Shown here in pieces: positions 38,450-51,000 of a DNA stretch of 64,000 nucleotides. This DNA comes from Tulasnella sp. 424 (Eukaryota; Basidiomycota; Agaricomycetes; Cantharellales; Tulasnellaceae). The stretch is from NCBI GenBank assembly GCA_019633425.1, contig WSUB01000051.1, forward strand, positions 62,001 to 126,000, in the 5' to 3' direction. The translations under genes and the position numbers were made by a program. Every line of letters begins with the position of its first letter. The first letter of the stretch is position 1. The notes under the pieces were generated by a model, which was not told where the DNA came from, did no database searches, and was given only the letters and a program-made list of their open reading frames with translations.

Positions 38450-40346
38450 ATGGAACCCACTAAAGAAGAGACGCAGGAGGTCTTCAAAGTACTCAAGGGA
38501 CAGAAAGCTAATAAAGTGAGCTCGTTGGTGTTGCAAGTGGATCCATTACTTGCAGATCTGACTGATCCCGTGGCTCGCTATTTCAGTCCTGCTTCGACTG
38601 CAAAGCTCGAAACCCGACATGGTCGAGCGTTACGTTTGGAGTTTATATTTGCTTAGATTGCTCTAGCGTGCACCGGAATATGGGTGTCCACATATCCTTC
38701 GTTAGGTGAGGGGCTCCGATTCCAACCTGTGCGCCTCAGCTTGCAAGCGGTCCTCGACTGCAGAGGTTCCAGCAAGTCATTGTGCTTTGCATCATGCCGG
38801 TCTGGAGTCATGCTACTAAGCAGACTCCAGGCGTCAATAGCGTAACGCTGTGGCTGACCTCCCTACCTCTTAGATCCACCAACCTCGATTCTTGGACGCT
38901 TGCCCAACTTCGTACCATGAAAGTCGGCGGCAACCAATCCGCTACAGACTACTTTACTCGTGCAGGTGGCGGGTCTCTCCTCTCCGACACTGACACGAGG
39001 AAGAAATACTCGTCTCGCTTCGCTGATGGCTACAAGGAGGAGCTCGCCAAGCGCGTGCAACAAGACGCAATCAGGTATAGTGCCGCAAGGTACACTTGTG
39101 CAACTCGTACTAATGCCCATGCGAAACCGTATAGCTTCCCGACTCGAATTTGGGTCGAGGGCCTGACTGTTACGTCTTCAGGGGACGTTGCCGCAGCTCC
39201 TGAAGAGAACGAAGACGACTTCTTCTCCAACTGGGATAAGCCAGCCACTCCAAAACCAACTCCAAAACCTTCAGCGGGAGCAAAACCAGCAGTAGCCCCT
39301 CCACCGTCGATCGGAAAGGCACCTACTCCGTCGAATGGCGCCACACCTGCCCCTGCGCAGCGCTTAACCTCTTCTGGTTTACGTACAAACGCCTCTGGCA
39401 GCTCTCCCGCTTCTGCAGCCGCTGGAAGCCCTACCGCACGAGCTGCCAAGCTCGGTGCGAGAAGCACGTCCGGAAACTCTGTCGCGTCTGCCTCCAGCGG
39501 ACGGCCGGGGAAGATGGGACTTGGTGCGAAGAAGGCTGCCGCACCGATCAACTTTGAAGAAGCGGAGAAAAAGGCTCGCGAAGAAGAAGAGAAAGTGAAG
39601 TTGGCGATGTTGGAGAGGCAAAAAGCGGAGGAAGAGGCTAAGTTGTTGGCTGAAGCTGCCAAGGCCTCAGCAGCTTCTACTCCAGCCGCCTCGACCTCCA
39701 CGACCGTTAAAAACCCAGTTACAGAGTCAAAGAGGATGTCTGGTGAGGTGGAGAGATTGGGAATGGGTTTCAAGAAGATCGGCCTGGGTGCCACTGCCCC
39801 TGCTCCATCATCCAAGGCGTGAGTTGACAACGGGACATTAGTTCCCGTCAGCGTTGGGTCGTACTCACGGGATTTCTGCTTCACTTAGTCTTGCCTCGGA
39901 AGATGATAGCCGATACGCACGCGAGAAATTCGGGAACCAAAAGGCCATCTCGTCCGATATGTATTTCGGTCGAGGAACATACGATCCTACCGCGCAGTCG
40001 GAGGCTCAAGGTCGTCTACAGCAGTTCCAAGGCGCCACTAGCATCTCTTCGAACCAGTACTTTGGTCGCGACGAACCTGAGGAGGACGAAGAGGGAGCGG
40101 GAACGAGCTATAACCGTGGCGGTGGAGGTGGAAACAGTGGTGACACACTTGCCGCTGCGGAAGCTGCTGCGAGAGATGCTATTCAACGCATCATGGAGAA
40201 CCCCGATGTGCAGAACGCGGCCGAGACGATCAGAACGAAGGCACTTCAGGTAGGACCTTGTCTCTTCCGCTCCCGATTGACTGCGTGCTAAAAGATGAGG
40301 GCGACCTATACAGTTATCGAGCTACTTGGCTGATATGTCCCGATGA
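38450..40346 (+). CDS. GLO3: ArfGAP of the GLO3/ArfGAP2-3 type
   Basis: GTPase-activating protein for Arf1, acting on COPI coats in Golgi-to-ER transport. Six exons: 38450-38515, 38587-38705, 38874-39074, 39135-39818, 39889-40249, 40314-40346; 487 residues. The zinc finger is complete after splicing (CFDC ... CLDC with 16 residues between), followed by [16 protein letters not shown] with the catalytic arginine. The central part is Ala/Pro/Lys-rich with a charged helix ([20 protein letters not shown]). The C-terminal Glo3 motifs are present twice: [12 protein letters not shown] and [11 protein letters not shown]. The last exon has only 11 codons ([10 protein letters not shown] plus stop). The tandem duplication begins within a few bases of its stop codon. 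Confidence 0.94.
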
Positions 40347-40348
40347 GC

Positions 40349-41780
40349 GAACTTTCTGGGCAAAGTGAAAGGGATCAGGAGTGCGAGGAAGATCGAGCTG
40401 GAGGGGTTTTTACGCTTGCTACGTGACGTTATGATGCACTTTTTAGAGGTCGCTGGTTGTATCTGTAAGCACTGGATATTGATTCTCTTTCGATCTCCAC
40501 GGTGTGGCGCTCCACTCGTTCCTGTGCTCAGCAAGCCGATGCTTCGCTCCTGCGCATCCATCCTTGGACTCATCGTCGTTCCTATGATGGAAGATCATTC
40601 GAAGCACTGGCGTAACTATTTTTGAATGCTTTGATAGCTCACGGAGATGAGGCCCTAGTGAGCGGACCGAATCTTGTGTTCCTAAACACTTGCTAGACCT
40701 AGCTGTCGGTCTGGAGCAAAGCAGCGAAGGCGAGATCCGCTGAAGCTCGATCAAATTACACGGTCGTGCCACTCACGAGCGAAGGCATGTCAAGAAGAGA
40801 GATCATCGATGGAAGAAGTTATGTGGATACACCATGCAGCACCGGATAGTAGAAGGTTTGGAAGGCGAAGGTGAGAAAGAGGGTCTGGATCCTCGCTATT
40901 CTAGAGCTTGACGACATCAAGCACCTGAAACCAATATCCAATGCTAGGAGTAGACGAGTGACAACCACGCGAGGTTTTTCATCGACGATGGTATATTATT
41001 GACAGACAAACGGGTACCCAATATTAAAAAGGTTATGATATGCAATGGCAACACCGAAGCCCTTTACTCAGGCTTGTTGATCTCCTGCTGTGCGACACCC
41101 TTGTCGTGACGGATGTTACCGGAGGTTTGCTGGGTCTTGTCACCAGTGACAGCACCGACGACAGAGTCATACTTGCCAGTGACGCGGTCGGCTGTACCAT
41201 CGACGTAGCCTGTATAACGATTTCAAGTCAGCGAAAGGTTAGAGGTTGCCGGGGAAGATAGTCTCACCCTTGGCCTGAGCAGCGTTGTATTCTGCTTCAC
41301 CAGCAGCGTGTTCCTCCTTGCCGGACTGTTGCCATGAAGTGGCGCCAGTCAAGTTGCCGATCTGGTGGAAGTAAGGTTAGCGCCAATGGATATACGAATT
41401 TCAAAAGGCATGAGATGTGATGTGGTGCCAAAGACTTACGATCTCGACGACGGTGCCCTTGACGGAGTGGTATTGACCGGAGGTCTTGGATGGCTCGTTG
41501 ATGTTGGACATGATGGTTTAGTTGATTAGAGGAGTGTTAAGAGTGTAGAAAGTGCGTTTGGGATAATTGGATGGGGAGTAGACTTGCGCCGTTACGCCCC
41601 CTTCTTATAGCAGTCGGCCTGCTAGGAGAGATTATTGGCGCTACGTCATAGACTGATTATGTCTTTTGCTGCGAGAGGGCGCAACTACCTCGTGAAATGA
41701 TCGTGCGAGCTCCACTCTTTCTCGCTTCTTCTAGAGGGTCACGGGATCGCCTGGAGTGGAGCGACCCATTTCGGGAAACC
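40349..41780. repeat. Unit A of a 1.4-kb direct tandem duplication
   Basis: Collinear with 41789-43125. Shared blocks: GAACTTTC(T)GG...AAAGTGAAAGGGATCAG at 40349 and 41789, GAGGTCGCTGGTTGT..CTGTAAGCACTG at about 40447 and 41893, TTTGATAGCTCACGGAGATGA at about 40630 and 42038, the whole Hmp1-like gene, and its upstream region to about 41780. Small indels change the spacing by tens of bases. Confidence 0.88.
41064..41511 (-). CDS. Hmp1/CsbD-like protein, tandem copy A
   Basis: Small hydrophilic protein of the CsbD-like group, which in basidiomycetes includes Hmp1 ('mismatched base pair and cruciform DNA recognition protein'); bacterial CsbD is a stress-response protein. Three coding exons on minus; the first runs from 41511 and ends ...VVEI, the second starts [14 protein letters not shown], the third starts [14 protein letters not shown] and ends EINKPE before the stop at 41064-41066. 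About 103 residues. The repeated GNLTGA / [23 protein letters not shown] / GNIRHDKG pattern is typical. Twin of the copy at 42409-42863, differing in a few residues. A weak TATAAG lies about 95 bases upstream (41604-41610, minus). DNA binding is inferred from the family name only. Confidence 0.88.
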
Positions 41781-42408
41781 AGAAACGAACTTTCTTGGTA
41801 AAGTGAAAGGGATCAGGAATGCGGGATGATCGACTAAAGGGCTTTTACGCTTGCTACAAGACGTGACGTCTGGATTTGAAGCACTTTAATTAGAGGTCGC
41901 TGGTTGTGTCTGTAAGCACTGAATATTGATTCTCTTTCGATCTCCACGATGTGGCGCTCCACTCTGCCCGTCCTTGCGCCCATCGACGTTCCTACGATGG
42001 AAGATCGTTCGAACCACTAGCGCAACTGTTTTGAATGTTTGATAGCTCACGGAGATGAAGCGGTAGTGAGCGGACCGAATTTTGCGTTCCCAAGCACTTG
42101 CTAGACCTGTCTCTGGTCGTTTGGCTCTCGTCAGAAGCAAAGCAGAAGGCAAGATCCGCTTGGAGCTCGATCAAAGTACACAGTCGTGCTGTTCATAAGC
42201 GAAAGCATGTCATAAGAGGGATCATTATTGCAAGAAACCACATGGATGCACCATACAGAGCAGGGCAACGGCGGCAAGATCCAATGCTGTGAGTGGACGA
42301 ACGACAACCACACGATATTTTTCACCAACAAAGATATATTATTCACCAACAAACGGGCAACCAATATAAAAAATGGTTATGATATATAATGACAACACGG
42401 AAAGCCCT

Positions 42409-42863
42409 TTACTCAGGCTTGTTGATCTCCTGCTGTGCGACACCCTTGTCGTGGCGGATGTTACCGGAGGTTTGCTGGGTCTTGTCACCAGTGACAGCAC
42501 CGGCGACAGCGTCGTACTTGCCAGTGATGCGGTCGGCCGTGCCATCGACGTAGCCTGTGTAATAAAGTTCAAGTCAGCGAAAAAGTGCGGAAAGGTTAGA
42601 GGTGGGAAGATGGTCTCACCCTTGGCCTGGGCAGCGTTGTATTCGGCTTCACCAGCAGCGTGTTCCTCCTTGCCGGATTGTTGCCATGTAGTGGCGCCAG
42701 TCAAGTTTCCGATCTGGTGGAAGGCAGTAAGGTTAGCACCAGTGGAGATGCGAATTTGCAAAAGGCATGAGATGTGGTGCCATAGACTTACGGTCTCGAC
42801 GACGGTGCCCTTGACGGAGTGGTATTGACCGGAGTTCTTGGAAGGCTCGTTGATGTTGGACAT
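42409..42863 (-). CDS. Hmp1/CsbD-like protein, tandem copy B
   Basis: Near-identical to copy A. First exon from 42863 ([19 protein letters not shown] to VVET), second [18 protein letters not shown], third [20 protein letters not shown], stop at 42409-42411; about 103 residues. Differences from copy A are a handful of conservative substitutions, and both frames and splice sites are intact, so both are likely expressed. It has the better promoter of the two (see the TATA element at 42957-42965). Confidence 0.88.
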
Positions 42864-42956
42864 GATGATTTGGTTGATTAGAGAAGTGTTAAGAGTGTAT
42901 GAGAGTGCGTTTGGGATAATGGGATGGGGAGTAGACTTGCGCCGTTACGCCCCCCT

Positions 42957-42965
42957 TTTATATAG
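42957..42965 (-). promoter_or_regulatory. TATA box of Hmp1-like copy B
   Basis: TATATAAAA on the minus strand, about 95 bases upstream of the start at 42863. Copy A has only TATAAG at the matching place, so the two copies may differ in expression. Confidence 0.6.
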
Positions 42966-43125
42966 CTGTAAACGTCGGCCCGCTAGGAGGGATTATGTGC
43001 ACTACGTCATAGAACAAATCATGTCTTTTCGTTGCGAGAGGGCGCAACTATCTCGTGAAAAGACGCGAAGGATTGTGCGGCCCCACTCTTTCTCGCTTCT
43101 TCATACGGGATTGCCTGCGGTGGAG

Positions 43126-46066
43126 CGGGGAAGCTATAAAAAACTCTTCAACGTCATGGATCTCCCACTTCTTGGAGTCTTGGCTCAGGGCGCCAATGTC
43201 CATGACGTCACAGACGATCTAGCAGCTGCACGTGACCGGGGAGAAAGGTCCGTACCGTGCGACACTCCCATCGGTTAATCACGACATTCAAGGTTTCGGG
43301 GGTCGGCAGGTAAAGTTTCTCCAAGAAGGCAAAGGAAGTCAAAAAAGAAAGAAGGGCCGCACAGCATGCGCTCTGCGGTATAACTATATGGATTTCGAAA
43401 AGCGCCGGAACGTTGTGTGGTGCGGGTGTTGAGGGGGAAGCTCTCCTTCCCTCTGTCTAGACGTTGGTGGGTACGCTGGTTACGCATATACCTGGGGTGA
43501 GAGTGAGGGATTTTGAAATTATTGTTTGAGGGTGTTCTCGATGAGTCGGTCGCTCATCGGGGTGGTAACCTATTTCGTTGAGTATGTCCTTGGGAGTCTC
43601 AGAGCGGACAAAGGACGGTCGACGCGGAAGGCGCCGTGGTACGGCCATCGCCGGTCTAGCGAGTCGGCGAGAGAGATTAGCGCCCAAACCGCAATATTCC
43701 GTACGATGGAATGATGGCGCGACTTTGAGGTGAAAAAAGAGTAAGGGAAAGGTCGGGCCGACGGGGCGCAGGTCGAGGCAGTGATTTGGAGCTGATGATC
43801 GGCAAGGTCTTCCAAATTGGGATGGATGGTTCGGTCGATTGAGCTTCTCACTTCTACCCCGCGTTGCTCTTCGCGCGCGTGCTCCTTGCGATGCCGGAAT
43901 GAAATCGCAATAGCCATCGGATACAATTATGAAAAATTCTGGGGAGCGGGTTTTTATGGAACTTACGGAAGGAAAGCTGCGCTTACTACTCGCACTCGGA
44001 CGGTGAGCTGGGAAAAAAAGATGATGATATCCATCGGGAGAGTCGGACAGGATATGAAAATGCCGGTAGCACTAGAAGACTTGCAGAGCGTTGTTGATTT
44101 TACGGAAGGGAAGCTACGTTATACTCACATTCGTACGGTGGCCTAGAAAGGGGGATGTCGATGTTCTAGGGGACAGAGAACACCTGTTATGGTGGTGGGA
44201 GAACTCGTGATCTATGTGCTACGGTCTGGACAGAGACTGAGGTGCCAGACCAAAAAGTCAAAAGGCATGTGGGCGCTTTTGACGTGCTGCCTGCTCGTTG
44301 AGAAGTCATCACGTGTCCTGATGGATTTTGACTATACATGGTCGAGACTCTTCACACATTGGGATTGAGCGCTCGGCGTACTTGAAAGGAATGTCGCAGA
44401 GCAGCAGCGGTCATAGGGGTTGTCGGGCAGATGCGGTTCTATCGGGATCCTCGGAACGACGTAGGCGAAACGACCGACCCCCGTTCGCTTGAGGATGAGT
44501 GGTAACAGGCCTGAGCGAACTGCGTATATGCATCCGAGAACCCGTAGAACAAAGTAAAGTGGGACGAGACCTGGAATTTATCCTTAGGCGTTTAATTGTA
44601 CATAGGGACCTGATGACGAATGCGGAGCTCCTCAAGTGCAATTGGCAGAGAGCAATTTGACGAGTGGACCGGACTAGACCTTTCCACTGGCCTTTTCGAC
44701 TCTTGTTCTAGAGGTGAAACGACCACAAGAGTGGTTGGCCAGTTCGGAGCTCAGGAAGCTGCACGGTTCAGGCCTTGGTTTTTTCGAACTGGGCAGTGAG
44801 CAACGGGTGAGACTAGGGAGGGGGTGCACGGCAAGGGCGAGGGTGAGCGCTTAACGTTCGGGCAGGGCGAGGGTGCTTGGTTTACGAGGCCTTCTTTTTT
44901 CTTAAGAAGTAGGGGCAAGGTGAGGTGGGGGGGGGAGGGAGCAAACACTATCTATCGGGCACCCGGATCCAGATCGGGGCTGGGTTCTCGCCGCTCTACT
45001 CCTGTCCTCTCTCGCTCCCTTCTCACCGTCAAACGTTAGCTTCTTTTTTCTGTAAGAAGACTTCTTCAGACGAGAGGCTTATTTCAAAAGAAAAGTGGGG
45101 TTCTCGAGAGGGGTTCTGGTCCGTCGGTGGGTTTGGTTTCATTGTTCCCGGCCAAAAAGCTTCAGCGTTATCTCTGCCGTTGGGTTACTTCCTCTGGTGG
45201 TGTCGCGTCGTCGGATGGTCCCGCAAACAGAGCGAGAAGGCTGAGCTATCAGTGTTGATCGATTCGAACTCGCCGCCCTGTGGAGCTATTAGGTTTCCAA
45301 GTGTTTCTTATCTATTCGAACGTATTCGCGAGATCTTGCTTTGTATGTTACTCTTACGCGCGGGCAATACCGTCTAGCAGGGACGCGGATGTACGTATCA
45401 ATTACCGAGCCGGTACGAGCGCTCGTTTCTACGGGCATGCGTTCGAAGAGGGTGGTGGGCCCTAGAGTTAGTTTTTTTGACTCGACCTAGATTCGTGGCG
45501 AGAGGGTGGACCTTGCTCTTGCAACTGGCCTTCGTGAGGTCGGTTGGCAGTGAAAAGGTCTGGACAAGGCCAACTGCAATACGCTCTGAAAAGGAAGGAA
45601 GGGATAAGCACAATGGGTATTGGGGGAAAGAAGAAAAGAGGCTGAGGCGTAGACCTGGCTCCAATGTAAACAGTGCCGAGGTGGTTTATGTCACGAACTT
45701 GGGGTATTGTGTGTGAATTTAAGACGTTTTCGTGTCAAAATTGAGAGGTTTCAGTGTCGAAATATCGGCTTTTGGACGGGATTAGGAGGTTTGTTTGGTT
45801 TCAAAGGGTCTAGATCGTCGAGTCCAGACCTCGCAGCGATCCAGACTTGGTCCTTCGCGCTCTGACCGTCCCTGATTTCGAAAATCGGACGTGAAGTCGC
45901 CCCGACTCTCCCATTTATATCCCCCCCCTTCCGACCGAACCTTTTGCTGATCATTCCCCATCCCTCACTCATCTCTTCACCTCATCCACCACTACCACCT
46001 TCGTCGGGTAGCTCAAAGCACATCACCAAAAAGAACATCATCTTCTTTTTATCACCTATTATCAGA
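43126..46066. other. 2.9-kb gene-poor region
   Basis: No gene recognised. Contains an imperfect 50-bp repeat at about 43963-44013 and 44099-44147, a G-rich stretch with two copies of GGC(A)AGGGCGAGGGTG near 44830-44880, and a run of ten G or more near 44927. The last 100 bases are the C/T-rich leader of the gene at 46067. Confidence 0.45.
43963..44147. repeat. Imperfect direct repeat, about 50 bp
   Basis: CTTACGGAAGGAAAGCTGCG... at 43963 is repeated as TTTACGGAAGGGAAGCTACG... at 44099, with both copies continuing to CGNACGGTG. The spacing is about 136 bases. Origin unknown. Confidence 0.6.
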
Positions 46067-46797
46067 ATGAGTCTCACTTGCACTCTTACCATCTCAACCC
46101 AGACTGGTGCCATGGTCACTGGTGTTCCCCCAACCACGACCACTTTTTCAAGACGGTACACTCGTGCTCAATCATCTCCTATCCCACCTCAATCGACTTC
46201 TTCCCCATGCTCGTCATCCAACTCCTCGCCATCCGCATCTCGCCTGTCCATTTCGTCTTCGACCAGCCAAAGCGATAAGATCGCTGAAAGCGTCTCGAAG
46301 CTCGCCGCTTTGCCAAGTCTGAGCAAGAGCCTCAACCACTTGCCCAGCCTTGCTGGACAGACCGGGAAGGAGATTCCAGTATACGAGGGAATGCCGAGTC
46401 GGGCTCAGAAGAGCAGCCACGAAAAGGTGAGCTTTTCCCGCTTTTTTTGAGCTCAACCGTTGAACTGGGTTCCTGATACCTTTTTTGGAATTTTCCTTTC
46501 ACTTTCTCTCTAGCTCAAGATGGCTCTTGGTAACTCTGGTGCCAACAGCAAGTTCGCTCAGGAAAAGAACGGCTTTGTGAGTAGCTCGAGTTTGCGATCT
46601 CTTGCGATGCGGTCCAGCTGACCTGTTCCCCGCGTTATCAGTACTCCTCGCCATTCTTCTCCATGACCCCAGTCCAGTCTTCTTCCGTTGGAGCAAAGCC
46701 AGCATCTGCACCACTTCCACGGACTCGGTCGACTACCCCAAAACAAAAGACCTTCCAACTGCACGCCGAGGACGACGATTCGGAATCGGACTTCTAA
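46067..46797 (+). CDS. Unknown Ser-rich small protein
   Basis: Three exons, 46067-46426, 46514-46576, 46642-46797, give 192 residues. I recognise no family. The first 80 residues are Ser/Thr/Pro-rich with a continuous Ser run (TSSPCSSSNSSPSAS). Then comes a more ordered stretch (IAESVSKLAALPSLSKSLNHL), a conserved-looking segment spanning intron 1 (KMALGNSGANSKFAQEKNGF, 20 residues), and an acidic end, AEDDDSESDF. Introns have clear GT-AG sites and the exons keep frame, supporting a real gene. No signal peptide or membrane segment. Probably a disordered regulatory protein. Confidence 0.6.
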
Positions 46798-48047
46798 ACG
46801 CATCGCTCTCCGTCGTCGTTCCATCGCTCCTCATCGGGTCTCCTTTGCATTTTTCCCAACTCTGCATCTCTCTTTCGGGCTCGGGTTCGCATCTCAGCAT
46901 CTTTCTCAACCAAAACGCAAGGGTTCTGTCGGTCACCGTTACTATCTGCAACGTGCAAGCTCTTTTCTCTCTTCTCCTATCAAAATCGCTACGGATTGCC
47001 GTGTCTTGGCCGGCACCGGCTGTATCGCTACTATCAACAACACGGACCTTCTCTCTCTCTGGCATCTCAAGAACCATGGACTCTTTCCCCTCTCCCTCCC
47101 CCACCCTCCTCACCCTAATTACGGCTCCATCTTTCGACTGCGCAGTTGGGGGGATCTCCACCTCTCCTTCCGGCGCATCAGGATATCCGACGCCCTACTC
47201 TTCGCTCGCCTGCGGAGCCATCCTCTTCCACTAATTGGGACCGAAACAAAAGTCGAACCACCTCTCTTCTTCTCCTCCACTCCGCCGCCAAAGAAAAAGC
47301 ATATACTTGTTTATTTGGGTTTGCGCCTCCTTCTGTAACACTAGTACTCTACGAATAGTCCCCTCCTCCCGTTTATTATTACGACACCATGGACATATTT
47401 CCCTTTCCTGCCTTATCGCAGTTGTTGCTCTCTCGAACTGTCGATGTCTGTTCTTTGTAGTCCTTAGTTTTCTTTTTTTTCTCTTTTTCCTTCCTCTCTC
47501 ATCGGTTGTTGGTTTTTGTAACCAAGTAGTATTTTGTGATCTCTGAAAAGAGCCTTACTACCTTACCTCTCGAGTGTGGCGTGCGCGTACAATTGTACAG
47601 TACCTGAGTGGCTTGACTATTCGCCAACGTACAGCGGTCTTCAGCAGGGGCGGGGCAGAAATGCCGCCGAGCGATCTTCACTCTCTGGACCATACCAAGT
47701 GAATTCGGTGTCCACACGGCCTATATTTGCCGGCGGCCTATGAATATCGATAACCATGTCGTTACTAGTAGGTAATTGATGCCGTTCGTACCCCTTGGGA
47801 TTTGAAATGCCAAGCGTTTAGAGTGCCCGGGTCGAATGTTGGCTTTATTGAGCGTCTAAGTGTTTGTTTGTTCTGGGAACCCAGGGACTGATGAGCTGTG
47901 TTGCGACGTTCACTGCCGCCTGTTCTTGAGGTATCGAGGCTGTCCACCAGCGTGCGCAGCTCCTTTTATACCATCGGCACGTTTCTATCCTTGGTTCTCC
48001 AAGCAACAAACCCCCTCAAGTGATCTATTCTTTGCATCTACTCAGAG
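46798..48047. other. Intergenic region and chitin synthase promoter
   Basis: 46798-47540 is strongly C/T-rich with long open frames on plus that look like untranslated sequence (CTCTCTTCTTCTCCTCC). 47540-48047 is the upstream region of the chitin synthase. No gene supported. Confidence 0.45.
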
Positions 48048-51000
48048 ATGTCGCGATACCCACCAGAGGTGCGTAAGCCTTTTTCGTCAATCGCGTTCTA
48101 AGTTTGCATCTGGACTGACCCTCGACACGCCTCACCTCATGTCACTCACTTCTGGAAACTGGAAATTCGACTTTGGACGATTACACGCGATCCTTTAGGC
48201 TGATGAATCCCAGCGACATTGGCCACCAAACGTCCTTTCGCCTCCTCCAGGCAACCCCTATGGGTACCAGCAACAAACTCCTCAAGCTCCTTACCCTCCC
48301 CCACCTTTGCCAAATCCAACACCACCGGTGTCCACCCCGAATCCATTCAGCGACTCGACTGCGAGCTTATACAATCCGTATGCTGGACTGAGTCCAGCTG
48401 GTCCCCCGCAGCCCATCTTATCCCCTCCGCCACCGCCTCCTCCCTTGCCGTTCCCCGGTGCACCCAGCGACCCGAGCGCTCGATGGTCCTCAGCCACACC
48501 TCTGCCCGATTTCAGCTACGGTGGACCCGTTAGGCCCTACTCGACGGGTCCAACCCCCCCACCTATCCTTCGTCCTCCTACCGGCGATTTCGCGAGTCGC
48601 CCGCCGATGCAACCTAGTCCAATGGACAGCTCAGGTGGCCACGCTAGACAATCATATCAGTTAGAGGACGATGGTGTTCAGCCTCATGAGGATTTGGGTG
48701 ATATGCCTTTGCTCCGACGACGTAATTCCGGTGCCAGCGTTATGCCTGGAGGGTTCATCGACCCCGCCGACGCGCCTCAGGAAGAGAGCAACATTCGATA
48801 TGGACGAATCCCGCAGAGGGTACCTCGCAGGTACAAGACGATGAAAAAAGTCGGGCTGTATCACGGCAACTTGGTGTTTGATTGTCCTGTCCCGTCCAAG
48901 TTGTTGGACATGTGCGCGAATCGGACGGATCGCGAGGTGACGCATTTGAGGTACACCGCGGCGACGTGCGATCCCAACGATTTCAAGGACGAAAAGTACA
49001 CGCTGAGGCAGGTCTTGTATGACCCGCCGAGGAGGACCGAGTTGTTCATCGTGATGACGATGTATAACGAGGACGAGGAGTTGTTCGCGAGGACGATGCA
49101 CGGCGTGATTAAGAACGTCGCTCACCTTTGCACGAGGGATAGGAGTAAGACTTGGGGCAAGGACGGCTGGAAGAAGGTATGCTGTTTCGGGTTTGGCTTT
49201 CGGGGTTCGTGACTGACGTCGACTCGTCGCAAGGTCGTCGTTTGCATCGTGTCCGATGGTCGCCAAAAGATCAACTCTCGAACCCTCTCCGTCATCGCTG
49301 CAATGGGTATTTACCAAGACGGCGTTGCCAAGAACGTGGTCAACAAGAAGCCCGTCACGGCCCACATCTACGAATATACCACCCAAGTATCCGTTACGCC
49401 CGAACTCCGGCTCCATGGTTCCGAACGCGGGACTGTACCAGTTCAGGTCATCTTCTGTTTGAAAGAAAAGAACCAGAAGAAAATCAACTCGCATCGATGG
49501 TTCTTCAACGCCTTCGGTCCCGTCTTGCTTCCAAACGTTTGCGTCCTTTTGGACGTGGGTACGATGCCCGGTCCCACGAGCATTTACCATCTTTGGAAGG
49601 CGTTTGATATTAATTCGAACGTTGGAGGTGCTTGTGGAGAGATTGTTGCGTTGAAGGGGAAATATGGGTTGAATTTGCTCAACCCGTTGGTCGCGGCTCA
49701 GAATTTCGAGTATAAGATGAGTAATATCTTAGACAAGCCGTTGGAATCGGTGAGTACGCCCTGTCGTTTTGTTTGCGTTCATCGACTGACCGTGTCATCG
49801 TCGGATAGGTCTTTGGGTACATTAGTGTGCTTCCTGGTGCTTTCTCGGCGTACCGCTACATCGCGCTGCAAAACGATAAGGTCGGAGAAGGACCATTGCA
49901 AAAGTATTTCCTTGGAGAGAAGATGGTGAGTTGCTTTTTAGGTTTATGCTTCGAAAGCTCCCCTCAGGGTCTAACGCTGCATGGTTCTTAGCACGGCGCC
50001 GACGCAGATATCTTCACCGCCAACATGTACCTCGCTGAGGACCGTATCCTCTGCTGGGAACTCGTCTCCAAACGAGGCGGCGCATGGATCTTGCACTACG
50101 TCAAATCCGCTTACGCCATTACAGACGTGCCCGATGAGGTTGCAGAGTTGATCTCTCAGCGTCGTCGATGGCTCAACGGTTCCTTCTTCGCCGCGATTCA
50201 CTCGATCGTCAAGTTCGGTTACATCTATCGAAGCGAACATACTTTTGCAAGAAAGGCGTGGATCCATGTGGAGATGTTCTATCAGACGTTCAACTTGATC
50301 TTCTCGTGGTTCGCCCTCGGCAACTACTACGTCTCGTTCGTGAGTCCGAGTTCCGTCTCCTTGGGTCGTTCGGGCGATTGGACACTCATTTCACTATTGG
50401 ACTCGTATCCCCTTGATAGTTTATCTTGGCGGGTGCCATCGAAGATCCTTCGTTCGGGCTCCATGGCATTCACATCCTCAATGATATCCTCAAATACCTG
50501 TACCTCGGCTTGCTGGTTATGTGCTTCTTGCTTTCAATGGGTAATCGGCCTCAAGGAGCTAAATGGCAATACACTATTGCTATTATTGGATTTGGACTTA
50601 TCACTGTTTACATGACGGTGGGTCTGAACCTCTCGCTACCTGCTAATCCCATGAGTATTTTGGTACTAAAGTGGCTCTCCACACCTCTAGTTCGCTGCAT
50701 TCTTCTTGGCCGTCAAGGGAATCGAATCGGTTAAGGTTGGCAATGGTGGCCATCTTACCTTTGGAACGCTCTTCCAAGACAGGATCTTCTTTACCATCGT
50801 GTTATCCTTGGTTGCGACGTTGGGTCTTTATATCTTCGCCTCGCTTCTTTTCGTGAGTGTTCTCATGGCGAGCCTCTCGACGAACGATACTGATCCCTGT
50901 TCTACAGTTCGAGCCATGGCACATGATTACGTCTTTCGTTCAGTACCTCCTTATGGCCCCCTCGTACATCAACGTCCTTAACGTCTATGCGGTATGTGGT

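Larger units (their letters stand above)
41789..43125. repeat. Unit B of a 1.4-kb direct tandem duplication
   Basis: Second unit, same orientation, directly following unit A. The homology ends near 43125 (GGATTGCCTGCGGTGGAGCG versus GGATCGCCTGGAGTGGAGCG at about 41740). Confidence 0.88.

Noticed and set aside
39030..39884. 284-codon minus-strand frame
   Set aside because: Shadow of the Ala/Pro/Lys-rich central exon of GLO3; the plus strand has the zinc finger and Glo3 motifs.
46602..47338. Two long overlapping plus-strand frames after the Ser-rich gene
   Set aside because: C/T-rich DNA is depleted of stops. The frames overlap the real last exon of the 46067 gene and read as Leu/Ser/Pro filler.
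48661..49590. 309-codon minus-strand frame
   Set aside because: Antisense to the chitin synthase catalytic exons; no motif of its own.
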